In this document: in pieces, positions 8,360-17,638 of the stretch
How positions within the stretch are numbered: position 1 is the first letter of the stretch
How the letters are laid out: every line of letters starts with the position of its first letter
From: Corynebacterium capitovis DSM 44611
GTDB taxonomy: Bacteria > Actinomycetota > Actinomycetes > Mycobacteriales > Mycobacteriaceae
Length of the DNA stretch: 64,000 nucleotides
Reading direction: 5' to 3'
Assembly: GCF_030440535.1 (NCBI RefSeq)
Contig: NZ_CP047117.1
Span: 1,054,001-1,118,000 of the forward strand
Program-made: the position numbers and the translations under genes
Notes under the pieces: model-generated
Database searches by the model: none
What the model was told of the DNA's origin: nothing
Seen by the model: the letters and a program-made list of their open reading frames with translations, nothing else

Positions 8360-9505
8360 ATGACGAATAAGAAGACCCCCGCCGTCCTCGTTCTCGGTGA
8401 CGGAACCACCTTCCCCGGTTACGCCTTCGGTGCCGAGGGAGAGGTGCTGGGAGAGGCGGTGTTTACCACCGCGATGACCGGCTACCAGGAGACGATGACC
8501 GACCCGTCCTACCACCGCCAGATTGTGGTCATGACAGCCCCGCAGATCGGCAACACCGGGTGGAATGATGAGGACGACGAGTCCCGCAACAAGCAGATCT
8601 GGGTGGCTGGCCTAGTCATCCGCGACCTAGCAAAGCGCGTGTCCAGCTGGCGTGCCGACCGCAGCCTGGAAGAAGAGATGGCCAACCAGGGCATCATCGG
8701 TATCCGGGGTGTGGATACGCGCACCGTCGTTCGTCACCTCCGCTCGCGCGGTTCGATTGCGGCCGGTCTCTTCTCTGGAGAGGCGGCGCGTGACGACGTC
8801 GACACGCTAGTTGCAAAGGTGAACGCGCAACCGGATATGGCTGGTGCGGACCTCGCCGGTGAGGTCACTACCGCGCAGCCCTATACGGTTGAGCCGCGCG
8901 GGGAGAAGGGGTTCACCGTGGTCGCCTACGACATGGGGATCAAAACCGCCACCCCGCGCCACTTCGCCGACCGGGGCATTGAGACCATCGTGGTGCCCGC
9001 GAATACGCCGTTCGAGAAGGTGGCGGAGTACAAACCCGACGGCGTGTTCATCTCGAATGGGCCGGGCGACCCGGCGACGGCTGATGAGATGGTGGCCGCC
9101 ACACGCGAGGTGATCAGGCACGAAATTCCGCTGTTTGGCATCTGCTTCGGCAACCAGATCCTGGGTCGCGCGCTCGGCATGGAAACGTACAAACTGAAAT
9201 TCGGGCACCGCGGTGTCAACGTGCCGGTGAAGAACCACCTCACTGGCAAGATCGACATCACCAGCCAGAACCACGGGTTCGCTCTAAAAGGCAAGGCGGG
9301 TGAGACGTTCGACACCGAATTCGGTCCCGCTGTTGTGACCCACACCTGCCTCAACGACGACGTCGTCGAAGGCGTGGCATTGGAAAACGGGATGGCTTAT
9401 TCAGTGCAATACCACCCGGAGTCCGCGGCAGGTCCGCACGACGCAAACCCGCTCTTTGAACAGTTCATCGAGCTCATGACCACGCACAGCCCGAACAACA
9501 AGTAA
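8360..9505 (+). CDS. carA: Carbamoyl phosphate synthase small subunit
   Basis: Glutaminase subunit that feeds ammonia to CarB for carbamoyl phosphate, used in both pyrimidine and arginine synthesis. The 381 residues have the N-terminal CPSase small-chain domain (starting [16 protein letters not shown]) and a C-terminal class I amidotransferase domain with the nucleophile in [13 protein letters not shown] (about 255-267) and the His/Glu pair in [10 protein letters not shown] near residue 350. Start ATG 8360 follows AAGGA. carB starts 14 bases downstream after AGGAGG. Confidence 0.97.
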   Translation: MTNKKTPAVLVLGDGTTFPGYAFGAEGEVLGEAVFTTAMTGYQETMTDPSYHRQIVVMTAPQIGNTGWNDEDDESRNKQIWVAGLVIRDLAKRVSSWRADRSLEEEMANQGIIGIRGVDTRTVVRHLRSRGSIAAGLFSGEAARDDVDTLVAKVNAQPDMAGADLAGEVTTAQPYTVEPRGEKGFTVVAYDMGIKTATPRHFADRGIETIVVPANTPFEKVAEYKPDGVFISNGPGDPATADEMVAATREVIRHEIPLFGICFGNQILGRALGMETYKLKFGHRGVNVPVKNHLTGKIDITSQNHGFALKGKAGETFDTEFGPAVVTHTCLNDDVVEGVALENGMAYSVQYHPESAAGPHDANPLFEQFIELMTTHSPNNK

Positions 9506-9519
9506 CCAGGAGGAGTCCC

Positions 9520-12500
9520 ATGAAAAGAGCAGACATCAACCACGTCCTGGTTATCGGCTCCGGCCCCATCGTCATCGGCCAAGCCTGCGAGTTCGACTAC
9601 TCGGGCACCCAGGCGTGCCGCGTGCTCAAGGAGGAGGGCCTGCGCGTCACCCTGATTAACTCCAACCCCGCGACCATCATGACGGACCCGGAGTTCGCCG
9701 ACCACACCTACGTCGAACCGATCGAGCCCGATTACATCGACCGAATCCTCAGCCGCGAGGCGGAGCAGGGCACGCCTGTCGACGCAATCCTGGCTACCCT
9801 CGGCGGGCAAACGGCCCTGAACGCGGCGATCCAGCTAGATCGCCGGGGCATCCTAGAAAAGCACGGCGTGGAGCTCATCGGCGCGAACATCGAGGCGATC
9901 GAGCGCGGCGAGGACCGCCAGAAGTTCAAGGACATCGTGGCCAAGATCGGCGGGGAATCCGCCCGCTCGCGGGTCTGCCACACGATGGACGAGGTCCACG
10001 ACACCGTCGCCGAGCTGGGCCTGCCGGTGGTCGTGCGCCCGTCGTTCACCATGGGCGGGCTCGGCTCTGGCCTCGCCTTTAGCATGGAGGACCTCGACCG
10101 CATCGCCGGCGGTGGCTTGGAGGCCTCGCCCGAGGCAAACGTCTTAATCGAAGAGTCGATCCTGGGCTGGAAAGAGTTCGAACTCGAGCTTATGCGCGAC
10201 GGCGATGACAACGTCGTGGTCATCGCCTCGATCGAAAACGTCGATGCGCTCGGCGTCCACACCGGCGACTCGGTAACAGTGGCACCCGCCTTGACGCTCA
10301 CGGACCGCGAGTACCAGACCATGCGCGACCAGGGCATCGCGATTATCCGTGAGGTCGGTGTGGACACCGGCGGATGCAACATCCAGTTCGCCGTCAACCC
10401 CGTCGACGGTCGCATCATCACGATCGAGATGAACCCGCGCGTGTCTCGCTCCTCGGCGCTGGCGTCGAAGGCGACCGGCTTCCCGATTGCCAAGATCGCC
10501 TCCAAGCTGGCGATCGGCTACACTCTCGATGAAATCACCAACGACATCACCGGGGTGACCCCTGCCGCCTTCGAGCCGACGCTTGACTACGTGATCGTGA
10601 AGATGCCGCGCTTCGCCTTCGAGAAGTTCCCGGGCTCCGATGAGACGCTGGGCACCTCCATGAAGGCCGTCGGCGAGGCGATGGGCATTGGGCGAACCTA
10701 CATTCAGGGTTTGAATAAGGTCATGCGTTCGATGGAGGACAAGCCGAACGGCTTCTGGACCCGCCCCGATTCCTCTTTCGCCGCAGGACGCGAGTCGGAC
10801 GTGGACGCTGTCCTCCGCGACCTCACCACGCCCACAGATAAGCGCATGTACGACGTTGAGCTCGCCCTCCGCCTCGGGGCCAGCGTCGATGAGGTTCACG
10901 AGGCCTCCGGCATCGACCCGTGGTTCCTCGCCGAGTTGGCAGACCTCGTCGAGTTTCGGGCCGCGCTTGCCGACGCCCCCGTCTTGGACGCAGACCTCCT
11001 CCGCGAGGCCAAGGTGTATGGCCTATCGGACGCCCAGATCGCGGCCCTGCGCCCGGAGCTCGCGGGGGAGGACGGAGTCCGCTCGCTGCGCTGGTCGCTG
11101 GATATTCACCCGGTGTACAAGACAGTGGACACGTGCGCGGGTGAGTTTGAGGCACAAACCCCGTACCACTATTCGGCCTACGAGTTCGACCCCAACGCGG
11201 AAAGCGAGATCGCGGTCACCGGCCGGGAGAAGGTCATCATCCTCGGTTCGGGCCCGAACCGCATCGGCCAGGGCATCGAGTTCGATTACTCCTGCGTGCA
11301 CGCGGCATTGGAACTGTCGCGCGTGGGCTATGAAACCGTGATGGTCAACTGCAATCCGGAGACGGTATCCACCGACTACGACACCGCCGATCGTCTTTAT
11401 TTCGAGCCACTGACTTTCGAAGACGTGATGGAGGTGTACCGCGCGGAGTCGGCGTCAGGCACCGTCGCCGGTGTCATTGTTCAGCTAGGTGGCCAAACCC
11501 CGCTCGGTCTTGCTCAGAAGCTTGCCGACGCCGGCGTACCCATCGTCGGCACGAGCCCCAAAGCCATCGACCTAGCGGAGGACCGCGGAGCTTTCGGCAC
11601 CGTGCTCGAGGCCGCCGGTCTCCCGGCCCCCGCTTTCGGCACAGCCATTTCCTTCCCTGAGGCGCGTGAGGTGGCCGAGCGAATCGGGTACCCCGTGCTG
11701 GTCCGACCCTCCTACGTCCTTGGCGGGCGGGGTATGGAAATCGTCTACGACGAGGCGAGCCTGGAAGATTACATCAACAGGGCCACCGAACTGTCCCCGG
11801 ACCACCCCGTTTTGGTCGACCGATTCCTGGATTCGGCCATCGAGATCGACGTCGACGTGCTGTGCGACGGGACGGAGGTCTACCTTGGCGGCGTGATGGA
11901 GCACATCGAGGAAGCCGGAATCCACTCCGGTGACTCGGCGTGTGCCTTGCCGCCGATGACCATCGGCCCGGGTGACGTCGAAAAGGTGCGCCGCTCCGCG
12001 GAGGCGCTGGCCCACGGCATCGGCGTGCGCGGCTTGATGAACGTGCAGTTCGCGTTGAAAGACGACACGCTCTACGTCATCGAGGCCAACCCACGGGCGT
12101 CGCGCACGGTCCCCTTCGTGTCCAAGGCGACCGGAGTCCACCTGGCCAAGGCGGCCTCGCGCATCATGATGGGCGCGACTCTCGCGGAGCTGAAGGACGA
12201 GGGGCTCATCCCGACCACCTACGACGGCGGCTCGTTGCCTCTCGATCACCCGATCGCGGTGAAGGAGGCGGTCCTGCCCTTTACCCGCTTCCGCACCCCG
12301 GCGGGAGAGGTGCTTGATACCATTCTCGGCCCCGAGATGAAGTCCACAGGCGAGGTCATGGGCTTGGCGCCGTCGTTTGGCCAGGCGTACGCCAAGGCAG
12401 AGGCGGCTGCATTCGGGGCGTTGCCGACAGGAGGGACGGTGTTCGTTTCAGTCGCCAACAGGGACAAGCGCTCGCTGATCCTTCCGATCCATCGCCTCTA

Positions 12501-12867
12501 CACCATGGGCTTTGACATTCTTGCCTCGGCGGGCACGGCCTCGATGCTGCGCCGCAACGGCATCGAGTGTGAGGTCGCGTTGAAGGCGTCTGAGGTGCGC
12601 GACGGGGCCACAGGGGTGTCTATCGTCCAACGCATCAAGGAGGGCGACGTTGACCTCATCCTCAACACACCCGCCGGGTCCTCGGGTGCTCGCCACGACG
12701 GCTATGAGATTCGCGCTGCCGCAGCAGCCAGCGGGGTCCCGCTCATCACCACGGTCCAGGGAGCGACCGCAGCTGTGCAGGCTATTGAGGCCTACCGCGC
12801 GCCCGATACAGCGGCGATCAGCGTGCTCAGCCTCCAGGAACTCGATCACGCGGTGGGGGACCACTAG
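9520..12867 (+). CDS. carB: Carbamoyl phosphate synthase large subunit
   Basis: Large synthetase subunit: two ATP-grasp halves that phosphorylate bicarbonate and carbamate, followed by a C-terminal MGS-like allosteric domain. The 1115 residues show the duplicated openings [19 protein letters not shown] (about 11-29) and [19 protein letters not shown] (about 568-586), with paired ATP-binding segments [12 protein letters not shown] and [12 protein letters not shown]. The last ~140 residues (from about [10 protein letters not shown]) form the regulatory domain. Start ATG 9520 has a strong AGGAGG. The stop abuts the pyrF ATG with no gap. Confidence 0.97.
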   Translation: MKRADINHVLVIGSGPIVIGQACEFDYSGTQACRVLKEEGLRVTLINSNPATIMTDPEFADHTYVEPIEPDYIDRILSREAEQGTPVDAILATLGGQTALNAAIQLDRRGILEKHGVELIGANIEAIERGEDRQKFKDIVAKIGGESARSRVCHTMDEVHDTVAELGLPVVVRPSFTMGGLGSGLAFSMEDLDRIAGGGLEASPEANVLIEESILGWKEFELELMRDGDDNVVVIASIENVDALGVHTGDSVTVAPALTLTDREYQTMRDQGIAIIREVGVDTGGCNIQFAVNPVDGRIITIEMNPRVSRSSALASKATGFPIAKIASKLAIGYTLDEITNDITGVTPAAFEPTLDYVIVKMPRFAFEKFPGSDETLGTSMKAVGEAMGIGRTYIQGLNKVMRSMEDKPNGFWTRPDSSFAAGRESDVDAVLRDLTTPTDKRMYDVELALRLGASVDEVHEASGIDPWFLAELADLVEFRAALADAPVLDADLLREAKVYGLSDAQIAALRPELAGEDGVRSLRWSLDIHPVYKTVDTCAGEFEAQTPYHYSAYEFDPNAESEIAVTGREKVIILGSGPNRIGQGIEFDYSCVHAALELSRVGYETVMVNCNPETVSTDYDTADRLYFEPLTFEDVMEVYRAESASGTVAGVIVQLGGQTPLGLAQKLADAGVPIVGTSPKAIDLAEDRGAFGTVLEAAGLPAPAFGTAISFPEAREVAERIGYPVLVRPSYVLGGRGMEIVYDEASLEDYINRATELSPDHPVLVDRFLDSAIEIDVDVLCDGTEVYLGGVMEHIEEAGIHSGDSACALPPMTIGPGDVEKVRRSAEALAHGIGVRGLMNVQFALKDDTLYVIEANPRASRTVPFVSKATGVHLAKAASRIMMGATLAELKDEGLIPTTYDGGSLPLDHPIAVKEAVLPFTRFRTPAGEVLDTILGPEMKSTGEVMGLAPSFGQAYAKAEAAAFGALPTGGTVFVSVANRDKRSLILPIHRLYTMGFDILASAGTASMLRRNGIECEVALKASEVRDGATGVSIVQRIKEGDVDLILNTPAGSSGARHDGYEIRAAAAASGVPLITTVQGATAAVQAIEAYRAPDTAAISVLSLQELDHAVGDH

Positions 12868-13674
12868 ATGGGATTCGGGCAGGCTCTTGTCGACGCCGGT
12901 CAGCGGCTCGGCCGCCTCTGCGTGGGCATCGACCCGCATCCTGCGCTTCTCGACAGCTGGGGCGTCGGAGACAACGTCGATGGCCTACGCGCCTTTTCCC
13001 TGCGATGCGTGGAGGCGTTTGCCGGCCGCGTGGCTGTAGTCAAGCCTCAGGTAGCGTTTTACGAACGCTACGGGGCCGCCGGCTTCTTCGTCTTGGAGGA
13101 AACGCTTGCCGCGCTGCGGGAATCGCACTGCTTGAGCATCGCGGACGCGAAACGCGGTGATATCGGCTCCACGATGGAGGGGTACGCCCGCGCGTGGTTG
13201 GAACCGGGCTCACCCCTGGAGGCGGACGCGCTCACGCTGACTGCCTACCTCGGGGTTGGATCCTTGGCGCCAGCAATTGAGCGCGCACAGGTGTCGGGCA
13301 AGGGGGTGTTCGTGATGGCCGCCAATTCCAACCCGGAGGCGGAGCACTTCCAGTCCCAGGAGATTGGGGGGACCACCATCGCCCAGTTCATGGTTGATGC
13401 CTGCTCTGCGTATAACACCGGGAAGAGCGGTGTCGGGGACGTGGGCGTCGTGGTGGGAGCGACCGTCAGGACGCCCCCCGACCTCGAAAGCCTTAACGGG
13501 CCTGTTCTCATGCCGGGAGTGGGAGCACAGGGGGCAACCTTCGCGGACGTCGACCGCGTCGCGGGGCGGGTCCGTGACCTCGTGTTCCCCAGCGTGTCGC
13601 GTTCCGTTCTGAGCGCGGGCCCGTCTGTTGCCGACCTGCGTAAACGGGTGGCCACTTGCCTGTCGCGCGCATAG
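12868..13674 (+). CDS. pyrF: Orotidine 5'-phosphate decarboxylase (type 2)
   Basis: Last enzyme of de novo UMP synthesis, OMP to UMP + CO2. The 268 residues and the active-site motif SIADAKRGDIGST (about 90-102) identify the longer type 2 OMPDC form common in actinobacteria. The conserved N-terminus CVGIDPHP is also visible near residue 27. The ATG follows the carB TAG directly (TAGATG). The dihydroorotate dehydrogenase and pyrE genes are not in this window. This is the last gene of the pyr operon; a hairpin lies downstream at 13729-13761. Confidence 0.95.
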   Translation: MGFGQALVDAGQRLGRLCVGIDPHPALLDSWGVGDNVDGLRAFSLRCVEAFAGRVAVVKPQVAFYERYGAAGFFVLEETLAALRESHCLSIADAKRGDIGSTMEGYARAWLEPGSPLEADALTLTAYLGVGSLAPAIERAQVSGKGVFVMAANSNPEAEHFQSQEIGGTTIAQFMVDACSAYNTGKSGVGDVGVVVGATVRTPPDLESLNGPVLMPGVGAQGATFADVDRVAGRVRDLVFPSVSRSVLSAGPSVADLRKRVATCLSRA

Positions 13675-13728
13675 CCCGCGTCGCTTTTCCTATCTGGACG
13701 TTTAGTTGGTAGTTTAGGTGCGTCACCG

Positions 13729-13761
13729 CGATGACGTGCCGAAATGCAACCGGCGTCATCG
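13729..13761 (+). terminator. Stem-loop between pyrF and mihF
   Basis: CGATGACGTGCC (13729-13740) and GGCGTCATCG (13752-13761) can form a 10-bp stem with a two-base bulge and an 11-base loop. It sits after the pyr operon and upstream of the mihF promoter. No T-run follows, so a terminator role is only tentative; an operator is the alternative. Confidence 0.35.
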
Positions 13762-13781
13762 TAACGTGTCCGACCCGGTGT

Positions 13782-13787
13782 TACACT
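13782..13787 (+). promoter_or_regulatory. Probable -10 of mihF
   Basis: TACACT, a good actinobacterial -10 hexamer, lies 38 bases before the mihF GTG, giving a leader of about 30 bases that contains the GGAGG ribosome binding site. The expected -35 region (around 13759-13764) is weak. Confidence 0.45.
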
Positions 13788-13824
13788 GATCCGGAGAAAA
13801 TTACTACTACCCAATGGAGGAACC

Positions 13825-14148
13825 GTGGCCCTTCCACAGTTGACGGATGAGCAGCGCAAGGAAGCGCTTGCGAAGGCTGCCGAGGCGCGCAAGCAGCGTG
13901 CGGAGCTCAAGGCGTCCCTGAAGCGCGGAGACACCACGCTGAAGGATGTTTTGGCGAAGGCCGAGTCTGACGAGATCGTGGGCAAGACCAAGGTATCCGC
14001 ACTCCTCGAGGCGCTCCCGAAGGTGGGCAAGGTCAAAGCCCGCGAAATCATGGAAGAACTTGAGATCGCTCAGACTCGCCGGCTGCGCGGGCTCGGTGAG
14101 CGCCAGCGTCGCGCACTGCTCGAGCGTTTCAACTACACCGAGGATTAA
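13825..14148 (+). CDS. mihF: Actinobacterial integration host factor MihF
   Basis: Small nucleoid-associated protein of the actinobacterial IHF family, unrelated in sequence to E. coli IHF; it bends DNA and in mycobacteria and streptomycetes affects chromosome structure and replication. The 107 residues start with a basic amphipathic helix ([21 protein letters not shown]) and contain a helix-two-turn-helix like segment, [24 protein letters not shown], at about 59-82. The GTG start has GGAGG six bases upstream. It precedes gmk, as in other Actinobacteria. Confidence 0.93.
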   Translation: MALPQLTDEQRKEALAKAAEARKQRAELKASLKRGDTTLKDVLAKAESDEIVGKTKVSALLEALPKVGKVKAREIMEELEIAQTRRLRGLGERQRRALLERFNYTED

Positions 14149-14152
14149 ATCG

Positions 14153-14740
14153 GTGTCGGACGTGGCGACTCGGGGCCGGCTCGTTGTCTTGGCCGGCCCC
14201 TCCGCTGTCGGCAAATCAACGGTCGTGAGCCGTCTGCGCACCGACGTGCCGAACCTCTATTTCTCCGTGTCAATGACGACGCGTCAACCCCGGCCTGGGG
14301 AGATAGACGGCGTCGATTACTACTTCGTGAGCCCCGAAGAGTTTCAGCGGCGCATTGACGCCGGTGAGATGCTCGAGTGGGCCGACATCCACGGTGGATT
14401 GCAGCGCTCCGGTACCCCTGCAGGCCCCGTGAAAGAATCGCTTGAGCAGGGGCGCCCGGTCCTCGTTGAGGTTGACCTCGCGGGTGCGAGAAACATCAAA
14501 CTTCTCCTGCCGGAGGCCACCTTGGTCTTCCTGGCGCCTCCGTCGTGGGAGACCCTCGTCGAGCGGTTGACAGGGAGGAATACGGAGCCCTCCGAGGTGA
14601 TCGCGAGGCGGCTGGAGACCGCTCGCTTGGAATTACAAGCGCAGGGCGAGTTCGATCACGTCGTGGTCAACGAGGACGTTGAGGACGCTGTGGCGGAAAT
14701 CGCAGGGATACTTTCCGGCACAACAAACAATGATGAATAA
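14153..14740 (+). CDS. gmk: Guanylate kinase
   Basis: Converts GMP + ATP to GDP + ADP. From GTG 14153 the protein has 195 residues, with the P-loop GPSAVGKST at about residues 14-22, the GMP-binding [19 protein letters not shown] (about 40-58) and the lid segment [13 protein letters not shown] (about 135-147). The frame is open further upstream inside mihF, but only the segment from 14153 has gmk similarity, and GAGGA lies at a good distance. It starts five bases after mihF and is followed by rpoZ, a common grouping in bacteria. Confidence 0.95.
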   Translation: MSDVATRGRLVVLAGPSAVGKSTVVSRLRTDVPNLYFSVSMTTRQPRPGEIDGVDYYFVSPEEFQRRIDAGEMLEWADIHGGLQRSGTPAGPVKESLEQGRPVLVEVDLAGARNIKLLLPEATLVFLAPPSWETLVERLTGRNTEPSEVIARRLETARLELQAQGEFDHVVVNEDVEDAVAEIAGILSGTTNNDE

Positions 14741-14752
14741 GGACAGGTGCAC

Positions 14753-15052
14753 GTGAGCAACCAAACTGACAACTCGACCACCGGCCTCGCCGAGGAGATG
14801 GTCTACGACACCCCGGACGGAATCACGGCCCCGCCTATCGACGAGCTGCTGATGAAGGTCTCCTCCAAGTACGCCTTGGTCATCTTTGCGGCCAAACGCG
14901 CTCGCCAGATCAACAGCTTCTACCAGGAGCAGGACGAGGGAGTGTTCGAGTTCATCGGCCCGTTGGTCAACCCTGAGGCGGGCGAGAAGCCCTTGTCAAT
15001 CGCCCTGCGGGAAATCCAGGCGGGTCTTCTCGAGCACGAAGAAGGGCAATAG
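14753..15052 (+). CDS. rpoZ: RNA polymerase omega subunit
   Basis: Small RNA polymerase subunit that helps assemble beta-prime and stabilises the enzyme. About 99 residues from GTG 14753; the core motif [28 protein letters not shown] (about residues 24-51) is the omega fold, with the C-terminal [13 protein letters not shown] second GTG sits at 14747, but AAGGA at 14738-14742 is better spaced (10 bases) from 14753. Gene order gmk-rpoZ-coaBC is conserved from firmicutes to actinobacteria. Confidence 0.94.
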   Translation: MSNQTDNSTTGLAEEMVYDTPDGITAPPIDELLMKVSSKYALVIFAAKRARQINSFYQEQDEGVFEFIGPLVNPEAGEKPLSIALREIQAGLLEHEEGQ

Positions 15053-15064
15053 GCCACTTCCGCC

Positions 15065-16279
15065 ATGAGCGAATCTCGCACGATCGTCGTTGGGGTGTCC
15101 GGCGGCGTTGCCGCATATAAGGCATGCCATGTGATCCGCGACTTTACGGAGCGCGGCGATAGTGTCCGTGTCGTCCCCACCGAAAACGCCTTGCGTTTTG
15201 TGGGTGCCGCTACGTTTGAGGCGCTTTCTGGGCACCCGGTGGACACAGGTGTTTTTGAGCGCGTCGAAGATGTGCAGCACGTGCGCGTGGGGAAAGAGGC
15301 GGATCTCATAGTCGTCGCCCCAGCAACGGCGGATCTCCTTGCGCGTGTGGCTGCGGGTAGGGCGGACGACCTCCTTGCCGCCACGATCCTTGTGGCCACC
15401 TGCCCGATCGTCTTCGCCCCGGCGATGCACACCGAAATGTGGCTCAACCAGGCGACCCAAGAAAACGTGGCCACTCTCCGGCGGCGGGGGATGACTGTGC
15501 TCGAGCCGGCGCACGGAAGGCTGACGGGGGCCGACTCCGGCCCGGGTAGGTTACTGGAGCCGAGCACGATCGCGGAACTCGCGCGGACCGTCCACACGGT
15601 GGGCGCTCTACCGCGCACTCTCGAGGGTGTCAACGTGCTGATTAGCGCTGGTGGCACTCAGGAGAACGTGGACCCTGTGCGATACCTCGGCAATCGCTCC
15701 TCGGGTCGCCAGGGGTTCGCGCTTGCGGATATCGCCGCCCACAAGGGCGCCAATGTGACCCTGGTGGCCGGGGCGACCGACCATTTGGACACTCCTGCCG
15801 GGGCGACGGTCGTTCGGGTGCGTTCGGCCCGCGAGCTGCAATCCGAGATGAATGCGCGCGCCGCTGGCGCCGACGTGATCATCATGGCGGCCGCCGTGGC
15901 AGATTACCGCCCGGCGATGGAGGCGACCTCCAAAATGAAGAAAGGGGTCACCGACCTCACCGCCATCGACCTGGTGGAAAATCCGGATGTGTTGCGGGGG
16001 CTCGTCGATAAGCGACGTGCCGGTGAGACCGATGCTGTAATCGTTGGTTTTGCAGCGGAGACGGACACCCCCCTCGAGTACGGTCGCGCCAAACTCGAGC
16101 GCAAAGGCGCGGACATGCTCATGGTGAATTCCGTGGCGGGCGGGAAGGTCTTTGGCGAGCCGCGGAACGGGGGATGGCTCCTCGGCCGCGACGGCTCCGT
16201 GACGGAGATTGCCGACGGGTACAAGCACGTGGTTGCCGCACGCATCTGGGATGCGGTTGAATCCACATTGTTAAATTAG
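15065..16279 (+). CDS. coaBC: Bifunctional phosphopantothenoylcysteine decarboxylase / phosphopantothenate-cysteine ligase
   Basis: Two consecutive steps of coenzyme A synthesis in one flavoprotein. The N-terminal CoaC half (about 1-185) shows VGVSGGVAAYKACHVIRDF and the PAMHTEMW substrate-recognition motif; the C-terminal CoaB half (from about 190) shows ISAGGTQENVDPVRYLGNRSSGRQG and the later AVADYRP and KMKKG motifs for CTP-dependent ligation. 404 residues, normal for a fused enzyme. The start is ATG 15065. Its TAG stop lies inside the McbR-type operator of metK, so readthrough and metK control are physically linked. Confidence 0.95.
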   Translation: MSESRTIVVGVSGGVAAYKACHVIRDFTERGDSVRVVPTENALRFVGAATFEALSGHPVDTGVFERVEDVQHVRVGKEADLIVVAPATADLLARVAAGRADDLLAATILVATCPIVFAPAMHTEMWLNQATQENVATLRRRGMTVLEPAHGRLTGADSGPGRLLEPSTIAELARTVHTVGALPRTLEGVNVLISAGGTQENVDPVRYLGNRSSGRQGFALADIAAHKGANVTLVAGATDHLDTPAGATVVRVRSARELQSEMNARAAGADVIIMAAAVADYRPAMEATSKMKKGVTDLTAIDLVENPDVLRGLVDKRRAGETDAVIVGFAAETDTPLEYGRAKLERKGADMLMVNSVAGGKVFGEPRNGGWLLGRDGSVTEIADGYKHVVAARIWDAVESTLLN

Positions 16280-16292
16280 ACCGCTTGGTCTA
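16277..16292. promoter_or_regulatory. McbR-type operator upstream of metK
   Basis: TAGAC-CGCTTG-GTCTA is an exact match to the TAGAC-N6-GTCTA consensus of McbR, the TetR-type repressor of sulfur amino acid genes in C. glutamicum that responds to S-adenosylhomocysteine. It overlaps the coaBC stop and abuts a TATATT that could be the metK -10. metK is a known McbR target in C. glutamicum. Confidence 0.8.
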
Positions 16293-16340
16293 TATTTGTC
16301 GCAGACTACACGTACGTTACTTCAGTGAGGATTGACTGCT

Positions 16341-17558
16341 TTGTCTAGCGACACCTTCTATCGGTTATTCACCAGCGAATCCGTCACCGAGGGGCACCCC
16401 GATAAGATCTGCGACGCGATCTCGGATGCGATCCTCGACGACATTATTTCCCAGGACCCGTGGGCCCGTGTTGCGGTGGAGACTCTCGTTACGACAGGTC
16501 AGGTGCACGTCGTGGGGGAGGTGTCTACTACCGCCTACTCCAACATCGCAAAGATCGTGCGCGAGAAGCTACGCGGCATTGGCTTCACGTCCTCGGAGGT
16601 GGGCTTTGACGGGCGGACCTGCGGGGTCAACATCGCGATCGGCGAGCAGTCGCTGGAGATTTCCCAGGGCGTGACGACCTCCCAGGAGCACCGGGAAAAG
16701 ACATCTGCCGAAGAGCGTGATCAGGCTGGTGCGGGGGATCAGGGCCTGATGTTTGGTTACGCCACCAATGAAACTCCGGAGTACATGCCTTTACCCATTT
16801 CGACGGCGCACAGGCTCGCCCGTCGGCTTACCGAAGTACGCAAGCTGGGTGAGGTGGTCGGACTGCGGCCCGACGGTAAGACCCAGGTCACCTTCGCGTA
16901 CGACGGCGACACGCCCGTGCACCTTGACACGATCGTCATCTCGACGCAGCACGACGAGGGTTTCAGTGGCGAGGAACTCGAGGCGGCGGTTCGTACCCAC
17001 GTGGTGGAATGGGTCATCGAAGACGCCGGTCTTGGGCAGTACTACGACGCATATACAACGCTGCTGGTCAACCCGTCTGGCTCCTTCGTGCTTGGCGGGC
17101 CGATGGGCGATGCCGGATTGACTGGGCGAAAGATCATCGTCGATACGTATGGCGGAATGGCCCGCCACGGCGGGGGCGCGTTCTCGGGCAAGGATCCATC
17201 GAAGGTGGACAGGTCGGGTGCATACGCAATGCGGTGGGTCGCCAAAAACATCGTGGCTGCGGGGTTGGCGGACCGGGTGGAGGTTCAAGTGGCCTACGCC
17301 ATCGGCCGCGCCCGTCCCGTAGGTCTCTACGTCGAGACGTTCGGCACGGCCGCGGAGGGGCAGACTAACGAGACGATTCAGCAGGCTGTCGAAAAGGTCT
17401 TTGATTTACGCCCGGCTGCGATTATCCAAGAGCTAGATCTGTTGCGCCCGATCTATTCCCAAACTGCAGCGTATGGGCATTTTGGGCGCACGGACATCGA
17501 TCTTCCTTGGGAGAACGTAGATAAGGCGGAAGAGCTGCGTCGTGTCGCGGGGTTGTAG
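16341..17558 (+). CDS. metK: S-adenosylmethionine synthetase
   Basis: Makes S-adenosylmethionine from methionine and ATP. About 405 residues; [21 protein letters not shown] near the N-terminus is the methionine/ATP-binding segment, [12 protein letters not shown] (about 131-142) the methionine loop, and [16 protein letters not shown] (about 275-290) the P-loop-like phosphate site. Two in-frame TTG starts exist, 16332 and 16341; GAGGA at 16327-16331 is correctly spaced only from 16341. A rare start plus the McbR-type operator 50 bases upstream suggests tight control. Confidence 0.95.
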   Translation: MSSDTFYRLFTSESVTEGHPDKICDAISDAILDDIISQDPWARVAVETLVTTGQVHVVGEVSTTAYSNIAKIVREKLRGIGFTSSEVGFDGRTCGVNIAIGEQSLEISQGVTTSQEHREKTSAEERDQAGAGDQGLMFGYATNETPEYMPLPISTAHRLARRLTEVRKLGEVVGLRPDGKTQVTFAYDGDTPVHLDTIVISTQHDEGFSGEELEAAVRTHVVEWVIEDAGLGQYYDAYTTLLVNPSGSFVLGGPMGDAGLTGRKIIVDTYGGMARHGGGAFSGKDPSKVDRSGAYAMRWVAKNIVAAGLADRVEVQVAYAIGRARPVGLYVETFGTAAEGQTNETIQQAVEKVFDLRPAAIIQELDLLRPIYSQTAAYGHFGRTDIDLPWENVDKAEELRRVAGL

Positions 17559-17625
17559 CGGGGGATACGTGTCTGGCCTGGCTGGTACACACACAACCGG
17601 CGCCTGAGTAGGCCGGGGCTCTCGC

Positions 17626-17631
17626 TACAAT
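17626..17631 (+). promoter_or_regulatory. -10 box of priA, predicting a leaderless mRNA
   Basis: TACAAT followed by exactly seven bases and then ATG 17639. Transcription would start at or next to the ATG. The hexamer overlaps another ATG (17630), which would therefore not be translated. Confidence 0.55.
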
Positions 17632-17638
17632 GTGCGCC

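Noticed and set aside
17590-17620. Terminator after metK
   Set aside because: CCGG-GCCT/AGGC-CGG can pair with a bulge, but the structure is weak and lacks a T-run.
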